DNA of 15,701 nucleotides from Spirochaetales bacterium (lineage in GTDB: Bacteria; Spirochaetota; Spirochaetia; Sphaerochaetales; Sphaerochaetaceae). Shown here in pieces: positions 6,696-13,634 of the stretch. The stretch spans positions 1 to 15,701 of the forward strand of contig JAGABK010000048.1 of assembly GCA_017614625.1 (NCBI GenBank), written 5' to 3'. The position numbers and the translations under genes were made by a program. The notes under the pieces were generated by a model. The model was not told the DNA's origin. It searched no databases and was given only the letters and a program-made list of their open reading frames with translations. Positions within the stretch are counted from its first letter, which is position 1, and each line of letters begins with the position of its first letter.

Positions 6696-7709
6696 ATGAA
6701 GAAGAACATTCTGGTTTTCACACTTACGGCACTTGCACTCCTCTGCCTCGCTGTCGCCTGCAACCTTGACGCGGCAGACGGAATCTACTCCGAGGTCGCG
6801 GCCTCCACCGAAAGCACCGACGTCGTCACCCGCTCCTTCGTGGGAACATACGCCGACAAGTACTATTTCCTCTCCGACGAGGGTCTCTTCCGCCTCGGCG
6901 ACGGAAAGATCGTCGCCAACACCGAGGGCAAGATCATCAGGAGCGCCTATCTCGACGCCTCCGGAAACATCGTCCTCCTGACCCAGGACGCCTCCACCCT
7001 CACCGCTGGCCTGACATACCGCGCCGTCAGCGGCACAGGCTATGCCGATCCCGTCGTGATCGACGGAACCTACCGCGGACTTCTGACCAACGGAATCGCA
7101 TGGGACGATGCCAAGATCTACAAGGTCAGCGGCTCCACCGCCACCGAGAAGGTCGCGGGTGTGAGCGTCGTCTACGCCCTCGAATCCGACGGCTACGCGT
7201 TCTTCAGCGTCAAGGAGACAGCGACGGACGACTACAGGTTCTACGTGCTCGACGAGAACGGCGACACCGTCTTCCAGCTGCTGGGCGACAGCACTCCGTA
7301 CGTCGGCTTCCAGCCGGTCGGGACATCGGGCGTCTACATGCTCATCTCCTACGACGCCAGCCACAACACCTTCAAGGGCTACAGGATGACCTCCGGCGGC
7401 GGAATCGAGGACGAAGCCTGGTTCACGCTCAACTCAACGAACCAGTACGCCTACTCCACGCAGATCCCCTCCTTCTGCTACACGAAGGACGCCAAGGATT
7501 ACATCGTGCTCAAATGCTCGAGCTACTTCGACAGGTACAACATCACTGACGACGAGATCGAATCCATCGACAAGGGATTCGCCACCAACCTCAGGACGGC
7601 CGAGATCACCAACATCAAGCACATCTCAGGTCTCATCTTCGTGGCGGGAACCAAGAGCAGCATGCTCTACGAGATCGACATGGAGAACAACAGCTCGAGA
7701 CAGCTGTAA
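6696..7709 (+). CDS. Putative lipoprotein of unknown function, 337 aa, possible beta-propeller
   Basis: The N-terminus MKKNILVFTLTALALLCLAVAC has a charged start, a hydrophobic core and a cysteine at residue 22. The lipobox (LAVAC) is relaxed in the way accepted for spirochaetes, so lipidation at C22 is likely. GGAGG lies 8 nt before the ATG. The remaining ~315 residues carry repeated short beta-strand and turn units (YYFLSDEGLFRLGDGKIV, YLDASGNIVLLTQD, FYVLDENGDTVFQLLG, VYMLISYD, LIFVAGTKSSMLYEIDME). They resemble blades of a propeller with D-x-N-G turns. I recognise no catalytic motif and cannot name the family. It follows a secreted barrel protein by 13 nt, so it may act with it at the outer membrane. 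Its stop converges on the LysM gene 22 bp away. Confidence 0.82.
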   Translation: MKKNILVFTLTALALLCLAVACNLDAADGIYSEVAASTESTDVVTRSFVGTYADKYYFLSDEGLFRLGDGKIVANTEGKIIRSAYLDASGNIVLLTQDASTLTAGLTYRAVSGTGYADPVVIDGTYRGLLTNGIAWDDAKIYKVSGSTATEKVAGVSVVYALESDGYAFFSVKETATDDYRFYVLDENGDTVFQLLGDSTPYVGFQPVGTSGVYMLISYDASHNTFKGYRMTSGGGIEDEAWFTLNSTNQYAYSTQIPSFCYTKDAKDYIVLKCSSYFDRYNITDDEIESIDKGFATNLRTAEITNIKHISGLIFVAGTKSSMLYEIDMENNSSRQL

Positions 7710-7731
7710 AACCAATACTGAAAAGAAATAC

Positions 7732-8898
7732 TCAAAGGAACGAGGCGGGGTCCAGTGCGACTCCGCCCTGTTCTATCCTGAAGAACAGAGGCAGGTCCGA
7801 AAGGGTTCCGATCTGCTGGCCCCTGGCCACCTGGTCGGAGATCTCGGGAAGGACCGACTCGAGGTAATCGTAGTATGTGGTGTATCCGTCGGGATGGACG
7901 ATCTTGATGAAGGCGTAGCCGTTCTCGCGGAAGCCCCTGTCGACTACGTTTCCGGACTCGGAGGCCACGACCGCGCCGCCCTTCTCTCCCTTGACGAGGA
8001 TGCCGTCAAGCTGCACGGGATCGGTTCCCGCCGGGTCCGCCACGCGCTGGTTGTACAGGCCCGTGACCTGGCCTTCGCACGGCATGGTGAATCCCATCTC
8101 AGGCGAGGACGTCAGGCTTCCGGACGTCTCCATGCTCTCGTACGGGATGAAGAGCTTCTGCCCCTCCACGAGGTCCCATTCCATGATGCCGTTGATGTCT
8201 CCGAGCGTCTTGGGACTGATCTGGAGCTTCAGCTGGTTGGTTATGGAAAGGAGCGAGTCCCCTTCCTTCACTATGTAAAGCGAGCCGTCGCGGTCGGGGA
8301 TCTGCAGGGCGCTGCCGATCCACAGCGAGGCTGTGCTTGTGATCTGGTTGACGGAGATTATCGTCTGCGGGCTGAGGCCGAAGCGGGCCGCGATCGACTG
8401 GATGGAATCGCCTTCCTGGATGAAATACTGCTGGTAGAGGACGATGTCCTTGGAGAACGAGGACTGCTGCGAACCGGAGAGGTTCTGGGCCTGGATCTGC
8501 TTCTTCATGGCATAGCCCTGCTCCTCCACGGCAGAATCCTGGTTCTCGCCGGCAAGCGTGATGTCGCCTGAGGAAATGAAGTCGATGTCCGAACTGTCCA
8601 CGCTGGATGAGCCGAGAGCCGTAAGGCCTTCGTCAATGGAGAGCTTCGAGGTATCCGGGGCGACCGCGGCCTTCTCCGTCACCACCTCCGCGGGAGCGGA
8701 GACCGAAGTCGTCTCCTCCTTGGCAGAAGCCTCCTTCACCGCGTCGTTGCTCTCGAGGATCTTGACCCAGAAGAGGACGGCGAGCGAGCACACGAGGACG
8801 GACAGCAGGATCACCGCGAACAGGATCCTGGAAGACGAGCTTCCCTTCTTCGAGTAGTTGTTGTCGCTCAGGTCGTCATAACTGCGGGCTCTTGCCAT
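7732..8898 (-). CDS. Membrane-anchored LysM-LysM-LytM (M23-like) protein with degenerate peptidase domain, 388 aa
   Basis: A short basic cytoplasmic tail (1-24) is followed by one transmembrane helix (about 25-46), a Ser/Glu-rich low-complexity linker (about 50-150), and two LysM modules: LysM1 about 155-201 (YFIQEGDSIQSIAARFG) and LysM2 about 206-252 (LYIVKEGDSLLSI). A LytM/M23-like domain fills 270-388. The fold signature is clear (GAVVASESGNVVDRGF, KIVHPDGYTTYYDYL, GQQIGTL, ending DPASFL), but the zinc sites are gone. The HxxxD region reads VQLDGI, the HxH histidines are replaced (YAHL becomes YDYL at 343-346), and the usual HLHFEI is LPLFFRIE. It is therefore probably a non-catalytic regulator or scaffold of the EnvC/NlpD type that binds peptidoglycan through LysM. 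AGAGGTGA precedes the ATG. It is divergent from the FtsI-like gene. Confidence 0.9.
   Translation of the reverse strand: MARARSYDDLSDNNYSKKGSSSSRILFAVILLSVLVCSLAVLFWVKILESNDAVKEASAKEETTSVSAPAEVVTEKAAVAPDTSKLSIDEGLTALGSSSVDSSDIDFISSGDITLAGENQDSAVEEQGYAMKKQIQAQNLSGSQQSSFSKDIVLYQQYFIQEGDSIQSIAARFGLSPQTIISVNQITSTASLWIGSALQIPDRDGSLYIVKEGDSLLSITNQLKLQISPKTLGDINGIMEWDLVEGQKLFIPYESMETSGSLTSSPEMGFTMPCEGQVTGLYNQRVADPAGTDPVQLDGILVKGEKGGAVVASESGNVVDRGFRENGYAFIKIVHPDGYTTYYDYLESVLPEISDQVARGQQIGTLSDLPLFFRIEQGGVALDPASFL
7744..7767. terminator. Hairpin at the convergent gene ends, possible terminator
   Basis: GGCGGGGTC (7744-7752) and GACTCCGCC (7759-7767) pair over 9 bp with one G-T/G-U pair and a 6-nt loop (CAGTGC). 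The hairpin lies inside the last codons of the LysM gene. On the minus strand it is followed by an interrupted T-rich stretch (TCGTTCCTTTGAGTATTTC), so it could end that transcript. For the plus-strand lipoprotein message it lies ~35 nt past the stop but lacks a T-run. The imperfect tract keeps confidence low. Confidence 0.33.
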
Positions 8899-8910
8899 TC
8901 AATTCACCTC

Positions 8911-8937
8911 TTGTGCAACGCACCACGTAATTATAAT
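8911..8937 (+). promoter_or_regulatory. Promoter of the FtsI-like gene, -10 overlapping the divergent promoter
   Basis: A perfect TATAAT (8932-8937) with TTGTGC (8911-8916) 15 nt upstream; that spacing is short. The -10 overlaps the opposite-strand TATAAT inside the palindrome ATTATAAT (8930-8937). Only 8 nt separate the -10 from the ATG at 8946, so the transcript would start at or next to the A of the start codon. That agrees with the absence of any Shine-Dalgarno. Confidence 0.5.
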
Positions 8938-8958
8938 ATCAAATCATGGGTTCTTCAA
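8930..8958 (-). promoter_or_regulatory. Promoter of the LysM-LytM gene, -35 inside the divergent gene
   Basis: On the minus strand TTGAAG (8953-8958) and a perfect TATAAT (8930-8935) are separated by exactly 17 nt. The -35 lies within the first codons of the divergent FtsI-like gene. The predicted transcript has a leader of roughly 20-25 nt that includes AGAGGTGA. Confidence 0.6.
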
Positions 8959-10025
8959 CGAATAAAGGGAACATTTCGAATCTGATGACGGTGATAACCA
9001 CCCTTGCGATTGTTCTCATTGTGGCTGTCCTGGCCTCCGTGATGGTGATAAACGCCTACGGACCCGGACGCTACAAGGACCCAGTCGTGGCCTCACACGT
9101 GGTTCGGGGAACCATCCACGACCGCAACGGAAGGATCCTCGCCATGGAGGTTCCGGCCAACAACCTCTACATCAAGGCGGATGCGGAGAACGCCGACATG
9201 ATGTCCCAGATCCTCGCCTCGGCCGCCGGTTTCACACCGGATTCGGTCAAATCGGCCATCGCCTCCGCACAGGAAGGGACCATAATACTGCTGAAGAGCG
9301 ACCTCGACACCGCCGTGGCGGACTCCATCCGCAAGGCCGCATCCGATGCCGGCATGACGGACCTGATCGACATGCGCAAGGAGAACGTCAGGACCTATCC
9401 TGCGGGCTTCCATGCGGGCCAGCTGATTTCGGAGACCGAAAGCGTCCTGTCGGGCGTGCTCTCCCCCAATCCCGGGTACGACGAGAACACCACGTACGGC
9501 GACGACGTCTACCTGACCATCGACCTGGACATCCAGTACCTCCTGGACCTTGCCGTCCAGCAGGTCGCAGAGGTCCAGCATCCGGATTACGCCGTGGGAA
9601 TCCTTCTGGACATCCGGAGCGGCGATGTCCTCGCACTCACCACCTACCCCTTCTACGACCCCAACGAGAGCTCATCCACGCCCGGGCAGCAGAAGGTCAG
9701 CCGCGCGCTCGTCTCCTCGATTTCAAGCCCGACGACAGGCGTCGTGAATACGAAGGTGCTGTCCAAGGTAGTGAGCCACACAGATGGCTCGGAGATATCG
9801 GACTACGTGAAGAACGGCGACTACACGGTGGACATTTCACAGACAGCAGGCCTCGTGCGCGTCCAGGACGGCTACACCGCCTCCAAGGTCCTTCTTCCCG
9901 AGGACAATCCGAGATACATTCTTTTCATAGGTTCGGTGAATCCGCGCTTCTACCAGATCTCATCTGTGCTCACGTACGCGGTCAATTCCGTCAAGGAAGG
10001 GCTCGAAGCCCAGCGCAAGCTGTAA
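8946..10025 (+). CDS. FtsI/PBP2-like class B penicillin-binding protein homologue lacking the transpeptidase core, 359 aa
   Basis: Class B PBPs are inner-membrane DD-transpeptidases that cross-link peptidoglycan. This protein keeps the family's N-terminal layout: a short cytoplasmic tail, one transmembrane helix (14-37), the pedestal motif RGTIHDRNGR (54-63) and RTYPAG (149-154). It also keeps the entry into the transpeptidase domain (DVYLTIDLDIQYLLDLAV at 187-204; LDIRSGDVLALTTYPFYDPN at 221-240). The SxxK nucleophile motif should follow shortly, with SxN and KTG further on; none is present. Instead a ~75-residue Ser/Thr/Val-rich stretch leads to PEDNPRYILFIG (318-329), which resembles the near-C-terminal PADNPR segment of normal PBPs. 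So the catalytic core appears deleted within an intact frame; 359 aa compares with ~550-650 normally. Composition matches its neighbours and the frame is clean, arguing for a retained protein. The start ATG has no Shine-Dalgarno and is probably leaderless. Confidence 0.88.
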   Translation: MGSSTNKGNISNLMTVITTLAIVLIVAVLASVMVINAYGPGRYKDPVVASHVVRGTIHDRNGRILAMEVPANNLYIKADAENADMMSQILASAAGFTPDSVKSAIASAQEGTIILLKSDLDTAVADSIRKAASDAGMTDLIDMRKENVRTYPAGFHAGQLISETESVLSGVLSPNPGYDENTTYGDDVYLTIDLDIQYLLDLAVQQVAEVQHPDYAVGILLDIRSGDVLALTTYPFYDPNESSSTPGQQKVSRALVSSISSPTTGVVNTKVLSKVVSHTDGSEISDYVKNGDYTVDISQTAGLVRVQDGYTASKVLLPEDNPRYILFIGSVNPRFYQISSVLTYAVNSVKEGLEAQRKL

Positions 10026-10047
10026 ACCCGGATAAGATAATCAATTA

Positions 10048-10518
10048 TCAGGCCTCTGTACCCAACGTCTTGAGGACAGACTCCTGTCTGACCAGCATGG
10101 GCTCTGTCGGGTCGTTCGTCTCATGGTTCTCCCCGCTCAGATGAAGGACTCCGTGGATAAGGAGCCTGCAAAGCTCCTCCCTGTCGCTTACGCCGAAGGC
10201 GGCGGCGTTGCGGGACATCACCGGAAGGCAGATGACCATGTCGCCCAGCACCCTTCTCCTCCTGCCTGCGCTGACGAAGGCGAAGCCGTCCTCGGCCTCG
10301 TCCTCGGCGGCGAAGCTCAGGATGTCCGTGCTGTCGTCGATTCCGCGGTACTGGAGGTTCATGGAATGCATCTCGTCCTCGTTTACGAATGAGACGGAGA
10401 ACTCCACGTTGTCCAGCTCAAGCTGCGCGAGAACCCTGCCCAGATAGGCAAGGACGAACTTCTTGGGGGCGTTCTTCCTGAAGGAAGCGTCCTGATGGGA
10501 AACATCGATCGTGTTCAT
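10048..10518 (-). CDS. ybeY: Endoribonuclease / rRNA maturation factor YbeY, 156 aa
   Basis: YbeY is a zinc-dependent single-strand endoribonuclease family protein needed for 16S rRNA 3'-end maturation and late ribosome quality control. The metal site is present as HGVLHLSGENH (H122, H126, H132), matching the family HxxxHxxxxxH. Also present are YRGIDDSTDILSF (57-69), with the conserved arginine R58, and GDMVIC (92-97). The start at 10518 is preferred over an earlier in-frame TTG because it gives the normal ~155-aa length, has GAGGA 7 nt upstream, and lies one nucleotide after the pgpH stop (TGA-C-ATG). It is last in the beta-barrel gene-phoH-pgpH-ybeY cluster, so coupled translation is expected. 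It converges with the FtsI-like gene, 22 bp between stops. Confidence 0.95.
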   Translation of the reverse strand: MNTIDVSHQDASFRKNAPKKFVLAYLGRVLAQLELDNVEFSVSFVNEDEMHSMNLQYRGIDDSTDILSFAAEDEAEDGFAFVSAGRRRRVLGDMVICLPVMSRNAAAFGVSDREELCRLLIHGVLHLSGENHETNDPTEPMLVRQESVLKTLGTEA

Positions 10519-10519
10519 G

Positions 10520-12691
10520 TCAGTCCTCGTCGGGATATTCGATCCTGGAGTGGTTGCGGGCGACAAGCGTCTTTACGAAGGCCTCGCTCAGGGTCTTGAT
10601 GTCGTTCATCGTCAGGCCGCTGTCGTCAAGCTGTCCGCGCTCGATCTTTCCGATGAAGATGGAGTCGATGAGCTTGGCGTACTTGGACGCGTTCGGCGTG
10701 ACGGTGCGGCTTGCGGCCTCGATGCTGTCTGCCAGCATGACGATACCGCATTCCCTGAAGTCCGGGATCTCGGCGTTGTACGAGAAGTCGGAGGCCTTGA
10801 CGGTCTCTCCCTTGTCGTTGGACGCCGCCTGGGTCTTCATGGCTTCGTTGTAGAAGTACGCGATTATGTCGTTGCCGTGGTGGTTGGAGATGATCTTGAT
10901 GATCTCGATGGGCAGACCGGCTTCCCTTCCCTTGTCGGCTCCGACCTTGACGTGGCTCTTGATGACCGCGACCGAGAGGCTCGGGCTTATGTCGTCGTGC
11001 TTGTTCACGCCGTTCTGGTTCTCGATGAAGTACTCGGGGTGCTCGATCTTTCCGATGTCGTGGAAAAGGCCTCCGACACGTGCCAGCAGGGCGTTGGCGC
11101 CGACTGCGCGCGCGCCGATTTCGGCCAGGTCGGCTACCGCCATGCTGTGGCTGTAGGTTCCCGGAGCGGACTGCGACAGACGGGTCAGTATGGGGCTCTC
11201 GCCGTAGGCCAGCTCGTAGAGACGGAAGATGGTCGGCAGGTTGAACAGCCTTTCGGCAACCGGCAGCAGAGCCGCCAGCATGATGTATGCGATGGAGACG
11301 TTCATCAGCGTTCCCAGAAGGACGGTGAAGATCATCGTGAACGAGGCCTGGTTGACCAGCATGAACAGGATGGTGACTCCGGCGCAGGTGATGCAGGAGA
11401 AGAACCACTGGTAGATCATGTCCATGCGCTTGTTGAAGAACCTGATCAAAAAGACGCACACCGAACCGCAGGCGAAGCAGTAGAAGAAGGTCATCATCGA
11501 AGCCGTCGGGAGCGTTGCCAGGATGGCGCTGAGCATGGCCGACGAGACGAAGCCTATCCTCTTGTATCCCGTGACCTCAGTCATGAACAGAGGCAGGAAG
11601 AACACCGGCAGGAACGAGTCGCTGAACTCGAGGTTGAGCCTGGATGAAAGGATCACCAGGAAGAACGTCGCCACCAGCGAGATGAGGAAGGCCGCCGTGA
11701 GCAGGATGTTGTGCTGCAGGAAGTGAAAGTCCCTCCTTCCCAGGAACATGGTGAAGACGTAGTACGAGACGCTGAGGAAGATGATGTCGAAGATGATGTG
11801 TCCCAGGACCTCGACGAACGTGAGGCTGTTGCTCTGGGTGCTCAGGAGCCTGAGGAGCTCCATCTGCTCATGGTTGACGACATGGTCTGCCTCGATGAGG
11901 ATCTGTCCCTTGGTGACCGAGATCACGACCGGGTCCACGTTGTCCTCGGCGTCCGCCCTTCTCTTCGATGTCAGGACGCTGTCGTAGAAGACGTTGGGCT
12001 CGGCGAGCGTGTCGATAAGCTCCTCGACTATCAGGATGTCCCTGGAACTGAACTTGTCCGCGCTCTGCAGGAGCTGCGAGGCGATGAACAGGTCGACGTT
12101 GGCCACCGTGAGGTTGGACCCGTCGACGGACAGGACGTATTCGTAGGAAGGCGACGAGCCGTTGTAGCTGTTGCTGATCGTGATGCTGTCGTAGCCCTCG
12201 GCCATGACCGAATCCAGCTCCGACTGCACGTAATAGCCGCCAAGGACGATGTCGTTGACGATGTTGTATGCGATTCCGAGAAGCGACGGGTCGAGGGAAA
12301 GCACCGAAGTGGCAATGGCCTCATCGCCCAGAAGCAGGATCAGACCCGCCTTGTCGGAGGCCCCGACCAGGGCCCTGACCCTGTCGGCGCGGGCGATGAT
12401 CTCGGAGGACTTCAGGGAGGACCAGGTGAACACGGGAAGGACTGCCTTCCTGGCCTCGGTCACCTTCTCCTGCGTGGCGTCGTGGTCCACGAGGTCGATC
12501 GAGTTCTTCGCATAGACGTTCTTCTCCGCAATCACTCCAACCGTGTAGCCCGAGTAGATGGATTTGTACTGCACCTGGGTGTTCGACTTCAGCAGGACGG
12601 GAAGCAGAACGGAGAATACGATCATTATGAGAGCGCAGAGGACCGCAGTGGTCTTTCGGCCTTCGGTCCTATCTGCTTTCGTTTTTTTCAT
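10520..12691 (-). CDS. pgpH: 7TM-HD cyclic-di-AMP phosphodiesterase PgpH (YqfF family), 723 aa
   Basis: PgpH-type proteins hydrolyse c-di-AMP with a cytoplasmic HD domain coupled to an extracytoplasmic sensor. From the ATG at 12691: TM1 about 15-34, an extracytoplasmic 7TMR-HDED-type domain about 35-285, then a cluster of hydrophobic helices about 290-480. A C-terminal HD domain follows, with H515 (TYSHSM), H544-D545 (GLFHDIGK), H580 (KSHV), H604-H605 (NHHGND) and D655 (MLADSIEA). The catalytic set looks complete and the length is normal. The ATG overlaps the end of phoH by 23 nt; an in-frame TTG at 12700 is an alternative start. AAGGA lies 12 nt before the ATG and 3 nt before the TTG, so neither is ideal. 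phoH-pgpH-ybeY adjacency is common in bacteria. The c-di-AMP substrate is inferred from family. Confidence 0.93.
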   Translation of the reverse strand: MKKTKADRTEGRKTTAVLCALIMIVFSVLLPVLLKSNTQVQYKSIYSGYTVGVIAEKNVYAKNSIDLVDHDATQEKVTEARKAVLPVFTWSSLKSSEIIARADRVRALVGASDKAGLILLLGDEAIATSVLSLDPSLLGIAYNIVNDIVLGGYYVQSELDSVMAEGYDSITISNSYNGSSPSYEYVLSVDGSNLTVANVDLFIASQLLQSADKFSSRDILIVEELIDTLAEPNVFYDSVLTSKRRADAEDNVDPVVISVTKGQILIEADHVVNHEQMELLRLLSTQSNSLTFVEVLGHIIFDIIFLSVSYYVFTMFLGRRDFHFLQHNILLTAAFLISLVATFFLVILSSRLNLEFSDSFLPVFFLPLFMTEVTGYKRIGFVSSAMLSAILATLPTASMMTFFYCFACGSVCVFLIRFFNKRMDMIYQWFFSCITCAGVTILFMLVNQASFTMIFTVLLGTLMNVSIAYIMLAALLPVAERLFNLPTIFRLYELAYGESPILTRLSQSAPGTYSHSMAVADLAEIGARAVGANALLARVGGLFHDIGKIEHPEYFIENQNGVNKHDDISPSLSVAVIKSHVKVGADKGREAGLPIEIIKIISNHHGNDIIAYFYNEAMKTQAASNDKGETVKASDFSYNAEIPDFRECGIVMLADSIEAASRTVTPNASKYAKLIDSIFIGKIERGQLDDSGLTMNDIKTLSEAFVKTLVARNHSRIEYPDED

Positions 12692-13634
12692 ACGCGTCAA
12701 TTATCCTTTGCACCACACGCGAGCGCACCGTGTCGGCGGCGGAGAAGCCCACGAATTCAATGCCTTCGATGCCCTGCAGGATCTTCCTCGCCTGCAGAAG
12801 TCCGCTGGCGGACTCCTTCGGAAGGTCGATCTGCGTCACATCACCGGTTATTATAGCACAAGAGTTTTCTCCAATCCTAGTAAGAAACATCTTCATTTGC
12901 GCCTGAGTCGTGTTCTGGGCCTCGTCCAGTATCACGCAGGCGTTGTGGATGCTCCTTCCCCTCATGTACGCAAGCGGTGCGATCTCTATGGCACCGGACT
13001 CCTCCAGACGCCTGATGGTCGCCGGGGCGATTATGGCCTCCATGCTGTCGTAAAGGGGCTTGAGGTAGGGATTGAGCTTCTGCGAGAGGTCTCCGGGAAG
13101 GAAGCCCAGGCTCTCTCCGGCCTCGACGACGGGTCTTGTAAGGATCAGCTTCTGCTTCCTGCCGCTGAGCAGCTCGCCCAGGCTGTAGGCCACGGCAAGA
13201 TAGGTCTTTCCGGTTCCCGCGGGGCCGATTCCGAAGGTGATCTGGCTGCGGTTCATGGCCCGGATGTACTCCTCCTGATTGTGGCTCTTCGGGTAGACGG
13301 CCTTGCTCAGGACCGAGATGAACTCCCTCTTGGACGGGCTCGAGCCCTCCTCCTTGTCGATGGCGCCCTGCACGGCCTTGTACTCCATGAGGATCTCCGG
13401 CTCGCTGATGTCGCTGGTGATCTCCGCGAGACGGCAGAGCCTGTCAAGCAGCTCGCTGAAGACATGGGCGACAGTCTGGGGGTCGGCGCTCTCGTCGGAA
13501 TGGCATTCGATCCTGTCCCCGCGGACATAGATGCCGCATCCCAGCAGTTTCTCGATGTACGGTATGTTGGAATCGTTGATGCCGCAGACGCTTCTCATTG
13601 CGTCCGGATGGTCGAATACAAAACTGGTACCCAT
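12669..13634 (-). CDS. phoH: PhoH-family ATPase (PhoH/YbeZ type), 321 aa
   Basis: A P-loop NTPase related to superfamily I helicase cores; in other bacteria it is linked to YbeY and RNA processing, though its exact reaction is unsettled. Walker A is GPAGTGKT (137-144) and Walker B is VILDEAQN (234-241). Between them lies the family stretch LTRPVVEAGESLGFLPGD (165-182), and after them comes ITGDVTQIDLP (262-272). The N-terminal ~110 residues match the small accessory domain of PhoH; the length is normal. The ATG follows the stop of the upstream beta-barrel gene with no gap (TGAATG), with AAGGAG upstream inside that gene. Its 3' end overlaps pgpH by 23 nt, so the three RNA/second-messenger genes appear translationally coupled to an outer-membrane protein gene. 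Confidence 0.95.
   Translation of the reverse strand: MGTSFVFDHPDAMRSVCGINDSNIPYIEKLLGCGIYVRGDRIECHSDESADPQTVAHVFSELLDRLCRLAEITSDISEPEILMEYKAVQGAIDKEEGSSPSKREFISVLSKAVYPKSHNQEEYIRAMNRSQITFGIGPAGTGKTYLAVAYSLGELLSGRKQKLILTRPVVEAGESLGFLPGDLSQKLNPYLKPLYDSMEAIIAPATIRRLEESGAIEIAPLAYMRGRSIHNACVILDEAQNTTQAQMKMFLTRIGENSCAIITGDVTQIDLPKESASGLLQARKILQGIEGIEFVGFSAADTVRSRVVQRIIDAYEKNESR

Noticed and set aside
9663..10025. The missing PBP transpeptidase core might continue in another frame after a frameshift
   Set aside because: I looked for SxxK, SxN and KTG motifs in the translations given for this stretch and found none, and the next gene ends 22 bp after the stop. There is no room for the ~230 missing residues.
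10036..10049. Palindrome-like GATAATCAATTATC between the convergent FtsI-like and ybeY genes, considered as a terminator
   Set aside because: The arms are AT-only apart from the ends, the loop is too small and there is no T-run; a stable hairpin is unlikely.
10519..10566. In-frame upstream TTG start for ybeY giving 16 extra residues
   Set aside because: The ATG at 10518 gives the family length, has a GAGGA site and sits one base after the pgpH stop.
10511..12856. Two long plus-strand open frames opposite pgpH and phoH
   Set aside because: Both are antisense to well-supported genes, rich in Val/Asp/Gly/Arg/His, without motifs or start signals.
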